From CAWAMD01 sp963783045 (lineage in GTDB: Bacteria; Actinomycetota; Nitriliruptoria; Nitriliruptorales; Nitriliruptoraceae), in the NCBI GenBank assembly GCA_963783045.1, contig CAWAMD010000009.1, positions 1-64,000 on the forward strand: a stretch of 64,000 bases of DNA. Reading direction: 5' to 3'. The notes under the pieces are model-generated. The model was not told the DNA's origin. It did not search any database and was given only the letters and a program-made list of their open reading frames with translations. The stretch's first letter is position 1, and each line of letters starts with the position of its first letter. This document shows, piece by piece, positions 1 through 7,454 of this stretch. The translations under genes were made by a program, and so were the position numbers.

Positions 1-2
1 AG

Positions 3-2525
3 TACGGGGTGCAGCGGGGCGACACGCTCTGGGACGTTGCCGATCGGCTCCTCGGCGACGGCATGCGGTGGCGCGAGATCCGCGACCTCAACATCGGCCG
101 TCAGCAGCCCGACGGCACGACGATCGGCGCGGATACCGAGGACCTCCGCCCAGGCTGGGTGCTCGCCGTGCCCGGCAGTGACATGGCCCAGTCGGCACCG
201 CGATCGGCGGAGACGCTGCGAGCGGAGGCCGAGGTCGAGCGGGTCGTCGTCGAGCGCGGCGACACGCTCTGGGACCTGGCTGACGAGCACCTCGACGATC
301 CCTACCGCTGGCCCGAGATCTACGAGGAGAACCGCGGCGACCCGCAACCCGGCGGACACACGTTGACCGACCCGGACCTGATCCAGCCGGGTTGGGAACT
401 CGATCTTCCACACGAGGGAGAAGCGACACCCGCTGAAGTTGCCGATCCGCCAGAGCTGGCGGGGGTGCCGGGGGGCGAGTCGGCACTCGCTGAGGCTTCA
501 CCGGACGCGGAGGGCGTCGAATCCGCCGACGTAGGTGAAGCTCGCGACCACGAGGCGGTCGCGGAACCGGGCCCACGGCCGCCGGTCACCGCCGAGCCGG
601 CGGTACCCATTGGTCCAACCGAAGCGGAGCCAGCCGCGCGGGAAGTCCAGCCGACGGAGGACGCCGAAGACGGCGACATCGCACTCTTGCCGATCGCAGC
701 CGCCAGCACGCTTGCGGCCGGGCTCGTCCTCACCCTCGACCGCATACGCCGGGCGCGGCTGCGTCGCCGGGCGCCGAACCACCGCATCCCGTTGCCTACC
801 GGTGACGACGCGGCGGCGGAGCAGCGCATGCGCGCCCACGCCGATCCGGATGCCGATCGCCTTCTCAACCTCGTCCTGCGTGAGCTGTCGGGCCACTACG
901 CGGACCACCGCCCCGGCCCTCCCGTCGTGCTGATCAGCCGCGGTCCCGCCGACGTCGCCGTTCACCTCGACGCCGCGGCCGACGCTGCGCCTGAAGGATG
1001 GGAACGCCACGACCACGATCAGACGTGGAGCCGGCACCGCCCAGCCAGCCTCGACACGATGGATGTTCACCTCGGCACGCCGTCGCGCTTCCCCGCCCTC
1101 GTGACCGTGGGGTCCGTGCCGGGAGGCCGTGTCGGCCTCCTCAACCTGGCCCACACGGGATGCCTCCACCTCTGCGGTGATGACGCCCGAGCGCGCCGAC
1201 TGCTGGCTACCTGGGCGCTGGAACTCGCCACGACGCCGCGTGTCGACGCGCTCGATGTGATCACGGTGGGCATCGACGGACTTCCCGACGGCCTCGAGCG
1301 GCTCACGAGCCTTGCCGACTCTGATCAGCTTCGCGAGGTACTCGCGCAGCCGCACACGAACGGCAAGACCAACCTGCCCCGCACCGTCATCCTCGCCGCC
1401 GGGCTACCCGCCGAGGTCAGCGTTCTGCTGCGCACGACGAGCGAACTCCGCGGCGATCTCGTCGCCGTCGTGAGCGGCCTCAACCCGAGGAACGGCAACT
1501 GGACGCTCAACATCGACGGGAGCGGCAGGGCACGCCTGGAACCCGAAGACATCACGTTCGACCTACTCGACCTCGGCCCCGAGGCCGCACCACTGACCGC
1601 CAAGCTCATCGACCAGGCGCTCCACGACCCTGAGCAGCTCGTCCAGCTGCCCGACGACGAGCCGACGACGATCGATCTCGCAGACGACCCGACGGACCAA
1701 GAGGTACCCGCCCCTGTCGAGACCCTGGACGAGGAACCCGAAACCGAGGTCCGCGTGCTCGGCCCGGTCGAGCTCCTCGGAGCCGTTGAGCCGTTCCGCA
1801 CGAACAAGACGATCGAGCTGATCGTCTACCTCGCTCTCCACCGCACTGGGGCCGACGCCGACACCCTGCTCGAGGCGCTGTGGCCCGAGCAGGAGCCGCG
1901 CCCTGCTCGGCTCTACACGGAGGCCTCCCGCGCCCGGAAGTCTCTCGGCGCCGCCGACAGCGGGTCACCGCACTTCCCCGACGCCGAGCTCCGCCGCTAC
2001 CGACTCGCCGACTCGGTGGCCCTCGACTACGAGCGCTTCACCGCCGCAGTCGCTGCTGCGCGCCGGGACCCGGCCAACGCCGTCGACCACCTGCGCCGCG
2101 CACTGATGTTGGTCCGCGGGGTTCCGCTCTCGGCGACCGCGACCGAGTACGCGTGGGCGACGAACGAGGTCTACTCCCTCACACAGGAGGTCGTCGACGC
2201 CGCCCACGACCTCGCCCAGCTATGCCTCGCCGCCGAGCGCTACGACGACGCCATCTGGGCCGCCGAGCGCGGCCTGCTCGCCGATCCGCTCGCCGAGATC
2301 CTCGTCCGTGACCTCATGGAAGCCGCCGCGGCGACCGGCAACACCTCCCGCGTCCACGCCGCCATGACCCGCCTCCGCCGGGCAGTGGCCGAGAACGGCG
2401 ACGCCAACGACGCCGACGACTGGCTCCATGCCGAGACTGTCAGACTGTTCGATGACCTCGTCAGCGGACGCGCCAGCTCCTCATCGAGCCACGGCGAACA
2501 GGTCCGTGCTGGTGGGGCGAACTGA
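3..2525 (+). CDS. LysM-BTAD fusion protein, 5' end outside window
   Basis: The reading frame is open from the first bases of the window, and the LysM core GDTLWDVADRLL starts immediately, so the true start lies upstream. Counting from the GTG at 9, two LysM repeats span residues 1-57 and 80-134, each with GDTLWD and ending in PGW. A hydrophobic segment at about 226-246 is followed by a basic RRARLRRR run. A winged-helix-like segment begins near 580 (VRVLGPVELLG) and a bacterial transcriptional activator (BTAD) TPR domain covers about 668-800. LysM binds glycan and BTAD is typical of SARP regulators; the combination in one membrane-anchored protein is seen directly, its role is not. Such proteins are often near pilus or conjugation genes in actinobacteria, which suits the putative attachment site at 5113. 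Confidence 0.85.
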   Translation, partial: YGVQRGDTLWDVADRLLGDGMRWREIRDLNIGRQQPDGTTIGADTEDLRPGWVLAVPGSDMAQSAPRSAETLRAEAEVERVVVERGDTLWDLADEHLDDPYRWPEIYEENRGDPQPGGHTLTDPDLIQPGWELDLPHEGEATPAEVADPPELAGVPGGESALAEASPDAEGVESADVGEARDHEAVAEPGPRPPVTAEPAVPIGPTEAEPAAREVQPTEDAEDGDIALLPIAAASTLAAGLVLTLDRIRRARLRRRAPNHRIPLPTGDDAAAEQRMRAHADPDADRLLNLVLRELSGHYADHRPGPPVVLISRGPADVAVHLDAAADAAPEGWERHDHDQTWSRHRPASLDTMDVHLGTPSRFPALVTVGSVPGGRVGLLNLAHTGCLHLCGDDARARRLLATWALELATTPRVDALDVITVGIDGLPDGLERLTSLADSDQLREVLAQPHTNGKTNLPRTVILAAGLPAEVSVLLRTTSELRGDLVAVVSGLNPRNGNWTLNIDGSGRARLEPEDITFDLLDLGPEAAPLTAKLIDQALHDPEQLVQLPDDEPTTIDLADDPTDQEVPAPVETLDEEPETEVRVLGPVELLGAVEPFRTNKTIELIVYLALHRTGADADTLLEALWPEQEPRPARLYTEASRARKSLGAADSGSPHFPDAELRRYRLADSVALDYERFTAAVAAARRDPANAVDHLRRALMLVRGVPLSATATEYAWATNEVYSLTQEVVDAAHDLAQLCLAAERYDDAIWAAERGLLADPLAEILVRDLMEAAAATGNTSRVHAAMTRLRRAVAENGDANDADDWLHAETVRLFDDLVSGRASSSSSHGEQVRAGGAN

Positions 2526-2579
2526 CGCTTCGAGAGGTCCGGTGCACTATGCTCCCCACCTGTAAACTTTCGTGTAAGG
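2523..2579 (+). promoter_or_regulatory. Candidate promoter and leader of the TIGR04255-HTH cassette
   Basis: The 61 bases between the LysM-BTAD stop and the next start are visibly more A/T-rich than their surroundings. A TATGCT at 2548-2553 could be a -10 box, and TGTAAAC and TGTAAGG form a short imperfect direct repeat at 2561-2579. AAGG at 2576-2579 is a Shine-Dalgarno sequence for the ATG at 2587. No convincing -35 box is visible, so the promoter call is tentative. Confidence 0.3.
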
Positions 2580-2586
2580 TTTGAGC

Positions 2587-3378
2587 ATGGACGATCACCG
2601 CCAGCGGCCTGCTCTTGACTTGGCCGACAACCCGATCGTGTTCGCCCTCGGGCAGATGGTCATCTCGCCCGTGCTCCAGATGGCTAACTATGTCCCCACC
2701 ATCCAGGAGCGATTGCGAAAGACGGGTCTGCCGGGCTTCTCTCAGGTAGACGGGCACACGGTCCAGTTCGGCCGTGAGGTTGAGGTCATTGCCGATACAC
2801 GCTGGGTCTTCACGGACCGGGAGAAGACCACGGGGGTGGTTCTACATCCGAACTTCATCGTGCTCGAACAGACGAAGTACGTGTCTTTCGATGAGTTCGT
2901 GGCTCGAATCGAGGAGGTCGCCGGCGTAGTCCGCGAGGTCATCGATGTGGACTTCGCCGAACGTCTCGGCTTCCGCCGTGTAAATTCGCTGGAGGCTCCG
3001 GAGGGTGGGTTGTCACTCCAGGGCTTCGTTCGGGAGGGTCTTCGGGGCCTTGACCCCCATGACCTACAGGTCGAATCCCTCGAGGCACAACTGGAGGAGC
3101 GCGGCGCGACTCCTGCTGGCCAGATCATCGTTCGACTTACCAAGCCATCGCCGGGACCTGGATTGCCCCCGGATCTCATGACGACTGTGCTGAACCACCG
3201 GGGACCGCGACCAGAGTCAGAGTCGGCACTTCTCGAGATTGACCACTACACCGTTGGGAGGCGCGACTTCGATCCGTCGGAACTCGTGGACGCCTTCTGG
3301 GAACTCCACAACTACAGCGACCTCGCCTTCCGTGCGGCGGTCACCGAAGAAGCGCTCCAGCACTGGAGTGGACGATGA
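2587..3378 (+). CDS. TIGR04255-like family protein
   Basis: The 263-residue protein opens with NPIVFALGQMVISP, resembling the start of the sporadically distributed TIGR04255 family, whose function is not known. The ATG at 2587 is preferred over the TTG at 2581 because AAGG lies seven bases upstream of it. There is no signal peptide or membrane segment, so it should be cytosolic. The downstream helix-turn-helix gene overlaps its stop by four bases (ATGA), implying translational coupling. Base composition is less extreme than in the housekeeping genes further right, as expected for recently acquired DNA. Family assignment is from pattern recognition without a search. Confidence 0.7.
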   Translation: MDDHRQRPALDLADNPIVFALGQMVISPVLQMANYVPTIQERLRKTGLPGFSQVDGHTVQFGREVEVIADTRWVFTDREKTTGVVLHPNFIVLEQTKYVSFDEFVARIEEVAGVVREVIDVDFAERLGFRRVNSLEAPEGGLSLQGFVREGLRGLDPHDLQVESLEAQLEERGATPAGQIIVRLTKPSPGPGLPPDLMTTVLNHRGPRPESESALLEIDHYTVGRRDFDPSELVDAFWELHNYSDLAFRAAVTEEALQHWSGR

Positions 3379-4109
3379 CAGAAACAACGACAGCGTGGCA
3401 GGGAACCTCGTCGGTCTCACCGTGGGGAGAGCGCGTGTCGTCCGGTTCGGCCGCGAGCGCGCGATCGACCGGCTTTGAGTGGCTGCAGGCCGACCGCCTT
3501 CGTGGACGGAGCTCCACGACTCCGGAGCGACTGCTTGTGATCATCCAGGGCGGTCGCGCACAGGCTCCATGGGAGTTGTCGGTCGACAGGCTTCGTACGG
3601 TGGTCACATCCCCGTCGACCGGAGTGAGCCCGGAGCAGGCGGCCGCGCGACAGTTGCCCACCGTGTCTGCGATGTTGGCTTCGATCAGGACCGCCTTCTC
3701 GCTGAACGTCACCCAGCTCGCTCAGGTTCTACGCGTTGAGCGGCCGACGGTGTATTCGTGGGTGCGTGATCAGGCATCGCCTCGCGACGAGAATTTGCGG
3801 CGAATGTCGACGATCAGCAGACTCGCGGAGCGATGGGTCGCGGCGGCAGGGTGCCCTATGGATCCAGTGCATCACCACGATCCGGTTACAGACGCGATGT
3901 CACTTCTCGAGTTGCTTGCGGACGAGCCATTGCGGACGCACGTGATCGGCGAGCATCTTGAACGCCTAGGACAGGGCGTCGAGGCACCAACGTCTAGGAA
4001 GGGGCGCAGTGGGCGGCGTGCAGCGGAGCGCTTGGGGATCGAGTTCCCCTCCGGCCGGGACCCCGAGCGCGTGTCGTTTGAGACAGGGCAGCGCCCGGTC
4101 CGCGAGTAG
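3375..4109 (+). CDS. Helix-turn-helix protein of the cassette
   Basis: This 244-residue protein has an XRE-like helix-turn-helix around residues 98-145 (TQLAQVLRVERPTVYSWVRD), a DNA-binding signature. The N-terminal 90 residues are Ser/Thr/Arg-rich without a recognisable fold, and the C-terminal third is charged. It overlaps the TIGR04255-like gene by four bases and ends nine bases before the next gene, so the three form one unit. It may be the regulator of the cassette, or the DNA-binding half of a paired system like an antitoxin. Neither role can be decided from sequence. Confidence 0.7.
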   Translation: MTETTTAWQGTSSVSPWGERVSSGSAASARSTGFEWLQADRLRGRSSTTPERLLVIIQGGRAQAPWELSVDRLRTVVTSPSTGVSPEQAAARQLPTVSAMLASIRTAFSLNVTQLAQVLRVERPTVYSWVRDQASPRDENLRRMSTISRLAERWVAAAGCPMDPVHHHDPVTDAMSLLELLADEPLRTHVIGEHLERLGQGVEAPTSRKGRSGRRAAERLGIEFPSGRDPERVSFETGQRPVRE

Positions 4110-4118
4110 GGAGCCGGC

Positions 4119-4940
4119 GTGCCTGAGACCGATTCTGCGCGCTGGCTCCAAGGCGACACCGTGCCCGACGCCGCGGTCGCCCACTTTGTCGATGACGGGG
4201 TCCTCGAGGAGTCGTGGGGTAGCGGCTGGGTCGTTGTCGCTTCGCACTCGTGCGACGTTGGCGCACGCGACTTCGAGGCAGAGCCGCTAGCCGAGATCCT
4301 GCTGCTCAAGAAGTTGGAGTCCGAGGCCAAGGACGGCAACTACATGTGGGGCAAGAACCCCCGGCGACTCCAGCTTGAGGTGGAACTCGCGGGCCGCGTA
4401 GTTCTGCTCGAAGCCGACATGCGGAACCGAGCTTGGGTTGATCGGTCGCAGTTGCTGGGCTACGCCCCTGACGCTGAACGGCGACTTCCTACCGAGCATC
4501 GTCGGGCGCTAGCTCGATGGATGGGCATGCGCTACTGGCGTGAAGCACTCCCGGATCGATTCAACGAGAGACTTCGGCCAGTCTGGAGTGCTGTCCGCAA
4601 GGCGGGGAAGGGCGGGGGAGGCTCACTGTTAGCACGGCTCTTCGTGGCACTCCACACCGAAGAGGAACTGGCCGACGGGGACAGTTACCGGCTTGCGCTC
4701 CGAGGGGTCATGGAGGTCGAAGACTACGACGACGTGAAGAAGCTGCGTACCGCCAATGAGGCGTTGCAGGAGATCGTCCGCCTAATTGCCACATGTGACG
4801 ACATCGAGGTCGTCGACTGGGAAGTCATCTCCATGGCGGATATGTCGCTGGACGACCTGAAGCTGTTCAAGGCGTGGGGCGACTTCGACGATCTGAGTCT
4901 GCGGGACGATGAGGGCCGGCTGGCGCCCGACGGCGGGTGA
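4119..4940 (+). CDS. Conserved hypothetical protein with SHSCDV motif
   Basis: Starts at GTG after a GTAGGGAG ribosome-binding site and encodes 273 residues. Near the N-terminus it has WLQGDTVPD followed by VVVASHSCDV, a pattern like the HDCD/SQSCD motif of uncharacterised proteins often found in accessory regions. His and Cys in that motif could bind metal or form an active site, but this is inference. The rest is soluble, mixed alpha/beta, with an acidic C-terminus. It closes the three-gene cassette, 170 bases before the tRNA fragment. No function is known to me. Confidence 0.6.
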   Translation: MPETDSARWLQGDTVPDAAVAHFVDDGVLEESWGSGWVVVASHSCDVGARDFEAEPLAEILLLKKLESEAKDGNYMWGKNPRRLQLEVELAGRVVLLEADMRNRAWVDRSQLLGYAPDAERRLPTEHRRALARWMGMRYWREALPDRFNERLRPVWSAVRKAGKGGGGSLLARLFVALHTEEELADGDSYRLALRGVMEVEDYDDVKKLRTANEALQEIVRLIATCDDIEVVDWEVISMADMSLDDLKLFKAWGDFDDLSLRDDEGRLAPDGG

Positions 4941-5112
4941 GACCCGCCCAGCCTCTACCTCACCGGCTGGTCTCTCGATGAGTGCCAGATGAGTGCCGAG
5001 ATTTCCGAGACGCGCCGGACTGACGCGGGATGGGAGGGGATGGGCTTGTCGCGTTTCCGCAGGTCAGCGGCATGTTCTGGGGTCGGCTGGCCCGGGGTGG
5101 GATGAGCTCTTC

Positions 5113-5160
5113 GGGGCTCATAACCCGGAGGTCGCAGGTTCAAATCCTGCCCCCGCTACT
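5113..5160 (+). other. 3' half of an initiator tRNA-Met gene: probable attachment site
   Basis: The DNA carries the CTCATAA anticodon loop with the 3' side of its stem, the variable loop, a perfect five-pair T stem (GCAGG/CCTGC) around TTCAAAT, and the CCCCGCT acceptor strand. Upstream bases do not complete it: the anticodon stem has a G-G mismatch, the D arm cannot fold and the acceptor has a C-C mismatch. Partial 3' tRNA copies of this kind are left where integrases insert elements into tRNA genes. An intact tRNA-Met copy would then lie to the left of the window. Confidence 0.75.
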
Positions 5161-5371
5161 AGCAGAACCCCCGAATCCGGGGGTTGTCTGCCGTTTGTAC
5201 GCCCGGCATGGGCGATCGTTTCCGAGGTGGAAGTCCTCGGGGTTGGGAGGTGATGCCCGACCGAGCTGAAGGCAACTGCGGCATCGTGAGGTGTCGTGGG
5301 AAGGAAGCCGGAGGCGAGACCTTGGACCTGACGAACAGGAATCGCATAGGACGCACGTCGACCTGGGTGTC

Positions 5372-5419
5372 TCCCCGCAACCACAGTCGCAGGACCTCTC
5401 TGATCTCGATCATGGTCAC
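5372..5419 (-). pseudogene. IS21-type istA transposase, first codons only
   Basis: Reading leftwards from GTG ACC ATG, the frame encodes VTMIEIREVLRLWLRG, the characteristic beginning of IS21-family IstA proteins. After about 16 codons the frame no longer resembles a transposase, so the gene was cut soon after its start. The repeated boxes at 5493-5562 lie just upstream, as IS21 ends do. Only this terminus of the element remains. Confidence 0.65.
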
Positions 5420-5492
5420 CTCTCGGTAGCTCACACGCCCTCCGTGGACACGGCAGGCGCGAACTGAACTCCTCAGGCGACCGGCAACCCCG

Positions 5493-5562
5493 CAGGTGGT
5501 CCCATCACTGGCAACCAGGTGGTCCCATCCCCCTGGCAGAACCCCTCGCCAGGTGGTCCCAT
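5493..5562. repeat. Three copies of CAGGTGGTCCCAT (IS21-type end)
   Basis: The 13-base sequence CAGGTGGTCCCAT occurs exactly at 5493-5505, 5516-5528 and 5550-5562, all in the same orientation. IS21-family elements carry multiple repeats at their ends that serve as transposase binding sites. The adjacent istA start on the minus strand makes that reading likely. The outer tip and any target duplication are not recognisable. Confidence 0.65.
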
Positions 5563-5574
5563 GCTCGTGGCGAG

Positions 5575-5796
5575 TGACAACATGGTCTCTGCCGGAGCAT
5601 TCCTCTTCGTCGTCGTTCAGCTGCAGAGCACCCACGGCTACCAACCCGCCGCAGCCGGCGCAGCCCTGATACCGCTGTACGTCGACATGCTGATTGGCTC
5701 ACCCTTGGCGGGCAAGATCGCAGACAAGATCGGAGCCCGCGTCCTTGTGGTTGCCGGTCTCTGCTTTCTCGCCGCCGGCGGGGTCGCCCTTGGCGA
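5575..5796 (+). pseudogene. MFS (DHA2-type) drug transporter fragment
   Basis: About 70 codons encode SAGAFLFVVVQLQSTHGYQPAAAG, then LIPLY and LAGKIADKIGARVLVVAG. This is the pattern of adjacent transmembrane helices and loop in DHA2-family multidrug transporters. The fragment begins just right of the IS21-type repeats and stops abruptly where transposase-like sequence on the opposite strand begins, near 5796-5800. Both ends of the gene are missing, so it cannot be functional. Confidence 0.65.
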
Positions 5797-5799
5797 TGG

Positions 5800-6098
5800 G
5801 GGAACGTCCCGCAGGTCGGTGCGGTCGGGTCCAGTGACGTGGGATCCGTTGGCGGTGCCAGCGCAGGAGCCTGTCCGGCTTGACCAGCCAGCCCGCGCGT
5901 CGGGCACGGGGGAGGGCGGCCGCGACCGCGCCGGGCAGGGAGCGGTCCGCCTCGTTCAGGGTCGGACGGTCGATCTGGCGTTGGAGGACGGTCAACTGGT
6001 GGCGCAGGAAGACGATCTCGATCGAGGTCCTTGTCACGACCCGAGCGAACGAGCATTGTCACCAGGGTGGCGAGAAGCCGATACCGGACGCGGTACAT
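5800..6098 (-). pseudogene. Integrase-type transposase, N-terminal remnant (copy A)
   Basis: The start MYRVRYRLLATLVTMLVRSGRDKD is followed, in another frame, by IEIVFLRHQLTVLQRQ and LRWHRQRIPRHWTRPHRPAGR. This matches the better preserved copy at 6815-7301. A frameshift near the RDKD codons separates the two parts, and the rest of the gene, including the DDE catalytic domain, is absent because the frame runs into the MFS fragment. It is a dead IS copy. Confidence 0.7.
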
Positions 6099-6197
6099 CA
6101 CGCTCCAACAGCGGGAACCGGGCAGTGGACACCACACGATCGGGTTTCCGGCACGCACAGGTCTCCCGCCCGCACAGGTGTCAGGACGCCCCCGGGT

Positions 6198-6216
6198 AGT
6201 ATGATTTGGTCATACT
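6198..6216. promoter_or_regulatory. Palindromic operator over the -10 box of the RHH/RelE-type operon
   Basis: AGTATGA-TTTGG-TCATACT is a perfect inverted repeat with seven-base arms, 18 bases upstream of the antitoxin start. TATGAT (6200-6205) inside it is a good -10 box. Ribbon-helix-helix antitoxins characteristically bind short palindromes over their own promoters, so autoregulation is the likely use. Confidence 0.7.
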
Positions 6217-6233
6217 CGCCCTGGAGGGTGTCC

Positions 6234-6485
6234 ATGTCGGTCAAGAAGGTCGCTGTCACGCTGCCCGAGGAGCTGTTCGACATGGTCGAGCGCCTGCGGG
6301 ACATTGAGCACCGTTCCCGCTCCGACGTCTTCCAGGATGCGCTGCGTCGCTACTTCGGCGAACCGGTGTACGAGCCGACCGAGGATGAGCGGCGGCTGCT
6401 CGACGAGGCCCTCACCGACCTGGAGGCACATCCGGATGCGGTGCGATCGTGGGACGAGGTCAGGGCCGAGATCTGGTCGGAATAG
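6234..6485 (+). CDS. Ribbon-helix-helix antitoxin
   Basis: The 83-residue protein begins MSVKKVAVTLPEELFDMVERLRD and continues SRSDVFQDALRRYFG, a standard CopG/ParD-like ribbon-helix-helix DNA-binding domain in residues 1-45. An acidic C-terminal tail would wrap the toxin. The ATG at 6234 follows GGAGGG at a good distance. Its stop shares one base with the toxin start, and it has its own palindromic promoter, so the pair looks complete and functional. It survives intact among broken mobile elements. Confidence 0.85.
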   Translation: MSVKKVAVTLPEELFDMVERLRDIEHRSRSDVFQDALRRYFGEPVYEPTEDERRLLDEALTDLEAHPDAVRSWDEVRAEIWSE

Positions 6486-6784
6486 TGGATCTGGTTCTCA
6501 CGCCCGCCGCGGTCGCTGACCTGCGTGCGAGCCGCGAGTACTACGACGCGGCCGAGGCTGGTCTCAGTGACCGGTTCCTGGTCTCGTTGGACGAGCTGTT
6601 CGCCCGGCTCGAGGCGTTCCCGCGAAGTGCTCCGCCCGTCGCCGGCTACGAGGATGTTCGGCGTGCGGTTGTCCGCGGCTTTCCTTTCGTGGTGTTCTAC
6701 CGAGCCGGGGTGGATCGACTCGTGGTTGTGCGAGTGCTGCATGCGGCGCGAGCGGATGCTGATCGGCCCGCCGGACTCGACTGA
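6485..6784 (+). CDS. RelE/ParE-type toxin
   Basis: Starts at the GTG overlapping the antitoxin TAG and encodes 99 residues (VDLVLTPAAVADLRASREYYD). Features of the RelE/ParE fold are visible: the N-terminal helix with EYY, the central RAVVRGFPFVVFYR strand pair and the C-terminal VVRVLHAAR. ParE members poison gyrase and RelE members cut mRNA on ribosomes; the R and H in VLHAAR are typical of both, so the target is undecided. The preceding antitoxin neutralises it. Confidence 0.85.
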   Translation: MDLVLTPAAVADLRASREYYDAAEAGLSDRFLVSLDELFARLEAFPRSAPPVAGYEDVRRAVVRGFPFVVFYRAGVDRLVVVRVLHAARADADRPAGLD

Positions 6785-6814
6785 CCTCGCCGGCTCCGTA
6801 GACGCATGCTGTCG

Positions 6815-7301
6815 TCACACCCCGGAACGTCGTCGACGTGCGGGTCGGGGCGGGGTCGATGCCGGCGTCCTTGAGGATCTGCCAGACGGTTGAGGCGCCG
6901 ATGGTGTGGCCTAGTCCGACGAGTTCGCCGTGGATGCGGCGGTAGCCTCAGGTCGGGTTGTCCCTCGCCATCCGCTGGGTGAGGCGGCGCACGCCTGCCG
7001 CGAGCGGTGGCCGTCCGGCAGGTCGGTGGGGGCGGGTCCAGTAACGGGCGATGCGTTGGCGGTGCCAGCGCAGCAGCGTGTCGGGGGTGACCAGCCAGCC
7101 GTCGCGGCGGGCCCGCGGCAGTGCGGCCGCGATGGCGCCGAGCAGGGTCCGGTCGGACTCGGCCAACGCGGGGCGGTCGTGGTGACGTTGCAGCACGGCC
7201 AACTGGTGGCGTAGCACGACGATCTCGAGGTCCTTGGCACGGCCGGAGCGGACGAGCAACCCGACGAGGGTGACGAGGAGGCGGTACAGGACGCGGTGCA
7301 T
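6815..7301 (-). pseudogene. Integrase-type transposase remnant (copy B) with internal stop
   Basis: From ATG at 7301 the frame reads MHRVLYRLLVTLVGLLVRSG, KDLEIVVLRHQLAVLQRH, and on to LTQRMARDNPT, then a TGA stop. The same frame continues with GYRRIHGELVGLGHTIGASTVWQILKDAG, so TGA replaced the usual Trp codon. Homology ends around 6815, before the catalytic DDE domain. Copy A at 5800-6098 is related but broken differently, so two insertions decayed independently. Confidence 0.75.
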
Positions 7302-7454
7302 CGGACTCCTGGCAGGGGAAGCAGGGCAGTGAACCTGACACCACCGGGTCTCCGGCACCTACACGGGCTCACCGAGACCCCTTGGCCCGTCATCTTGAAG
7401 TTCTGCATACAGGCAGGCCATGTGTGCGTACGATACTCTAGACCTGTCGCGAGG

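Noticed and set aside
5090..5160. A complete tRNA-Met gene
   Set aside because: The anticodon stem has a G-G mismatch, the D arm cannot fold and position 2-71 of the acceptor is C-C, so only the 3' half is genuine.
5030..5269. Protein-coding frames over the tRNA fragment
   Set aside because: Peptides such as LITRRSQVQILPPLL arise from translating tRNA sequence and are a classic artefact.
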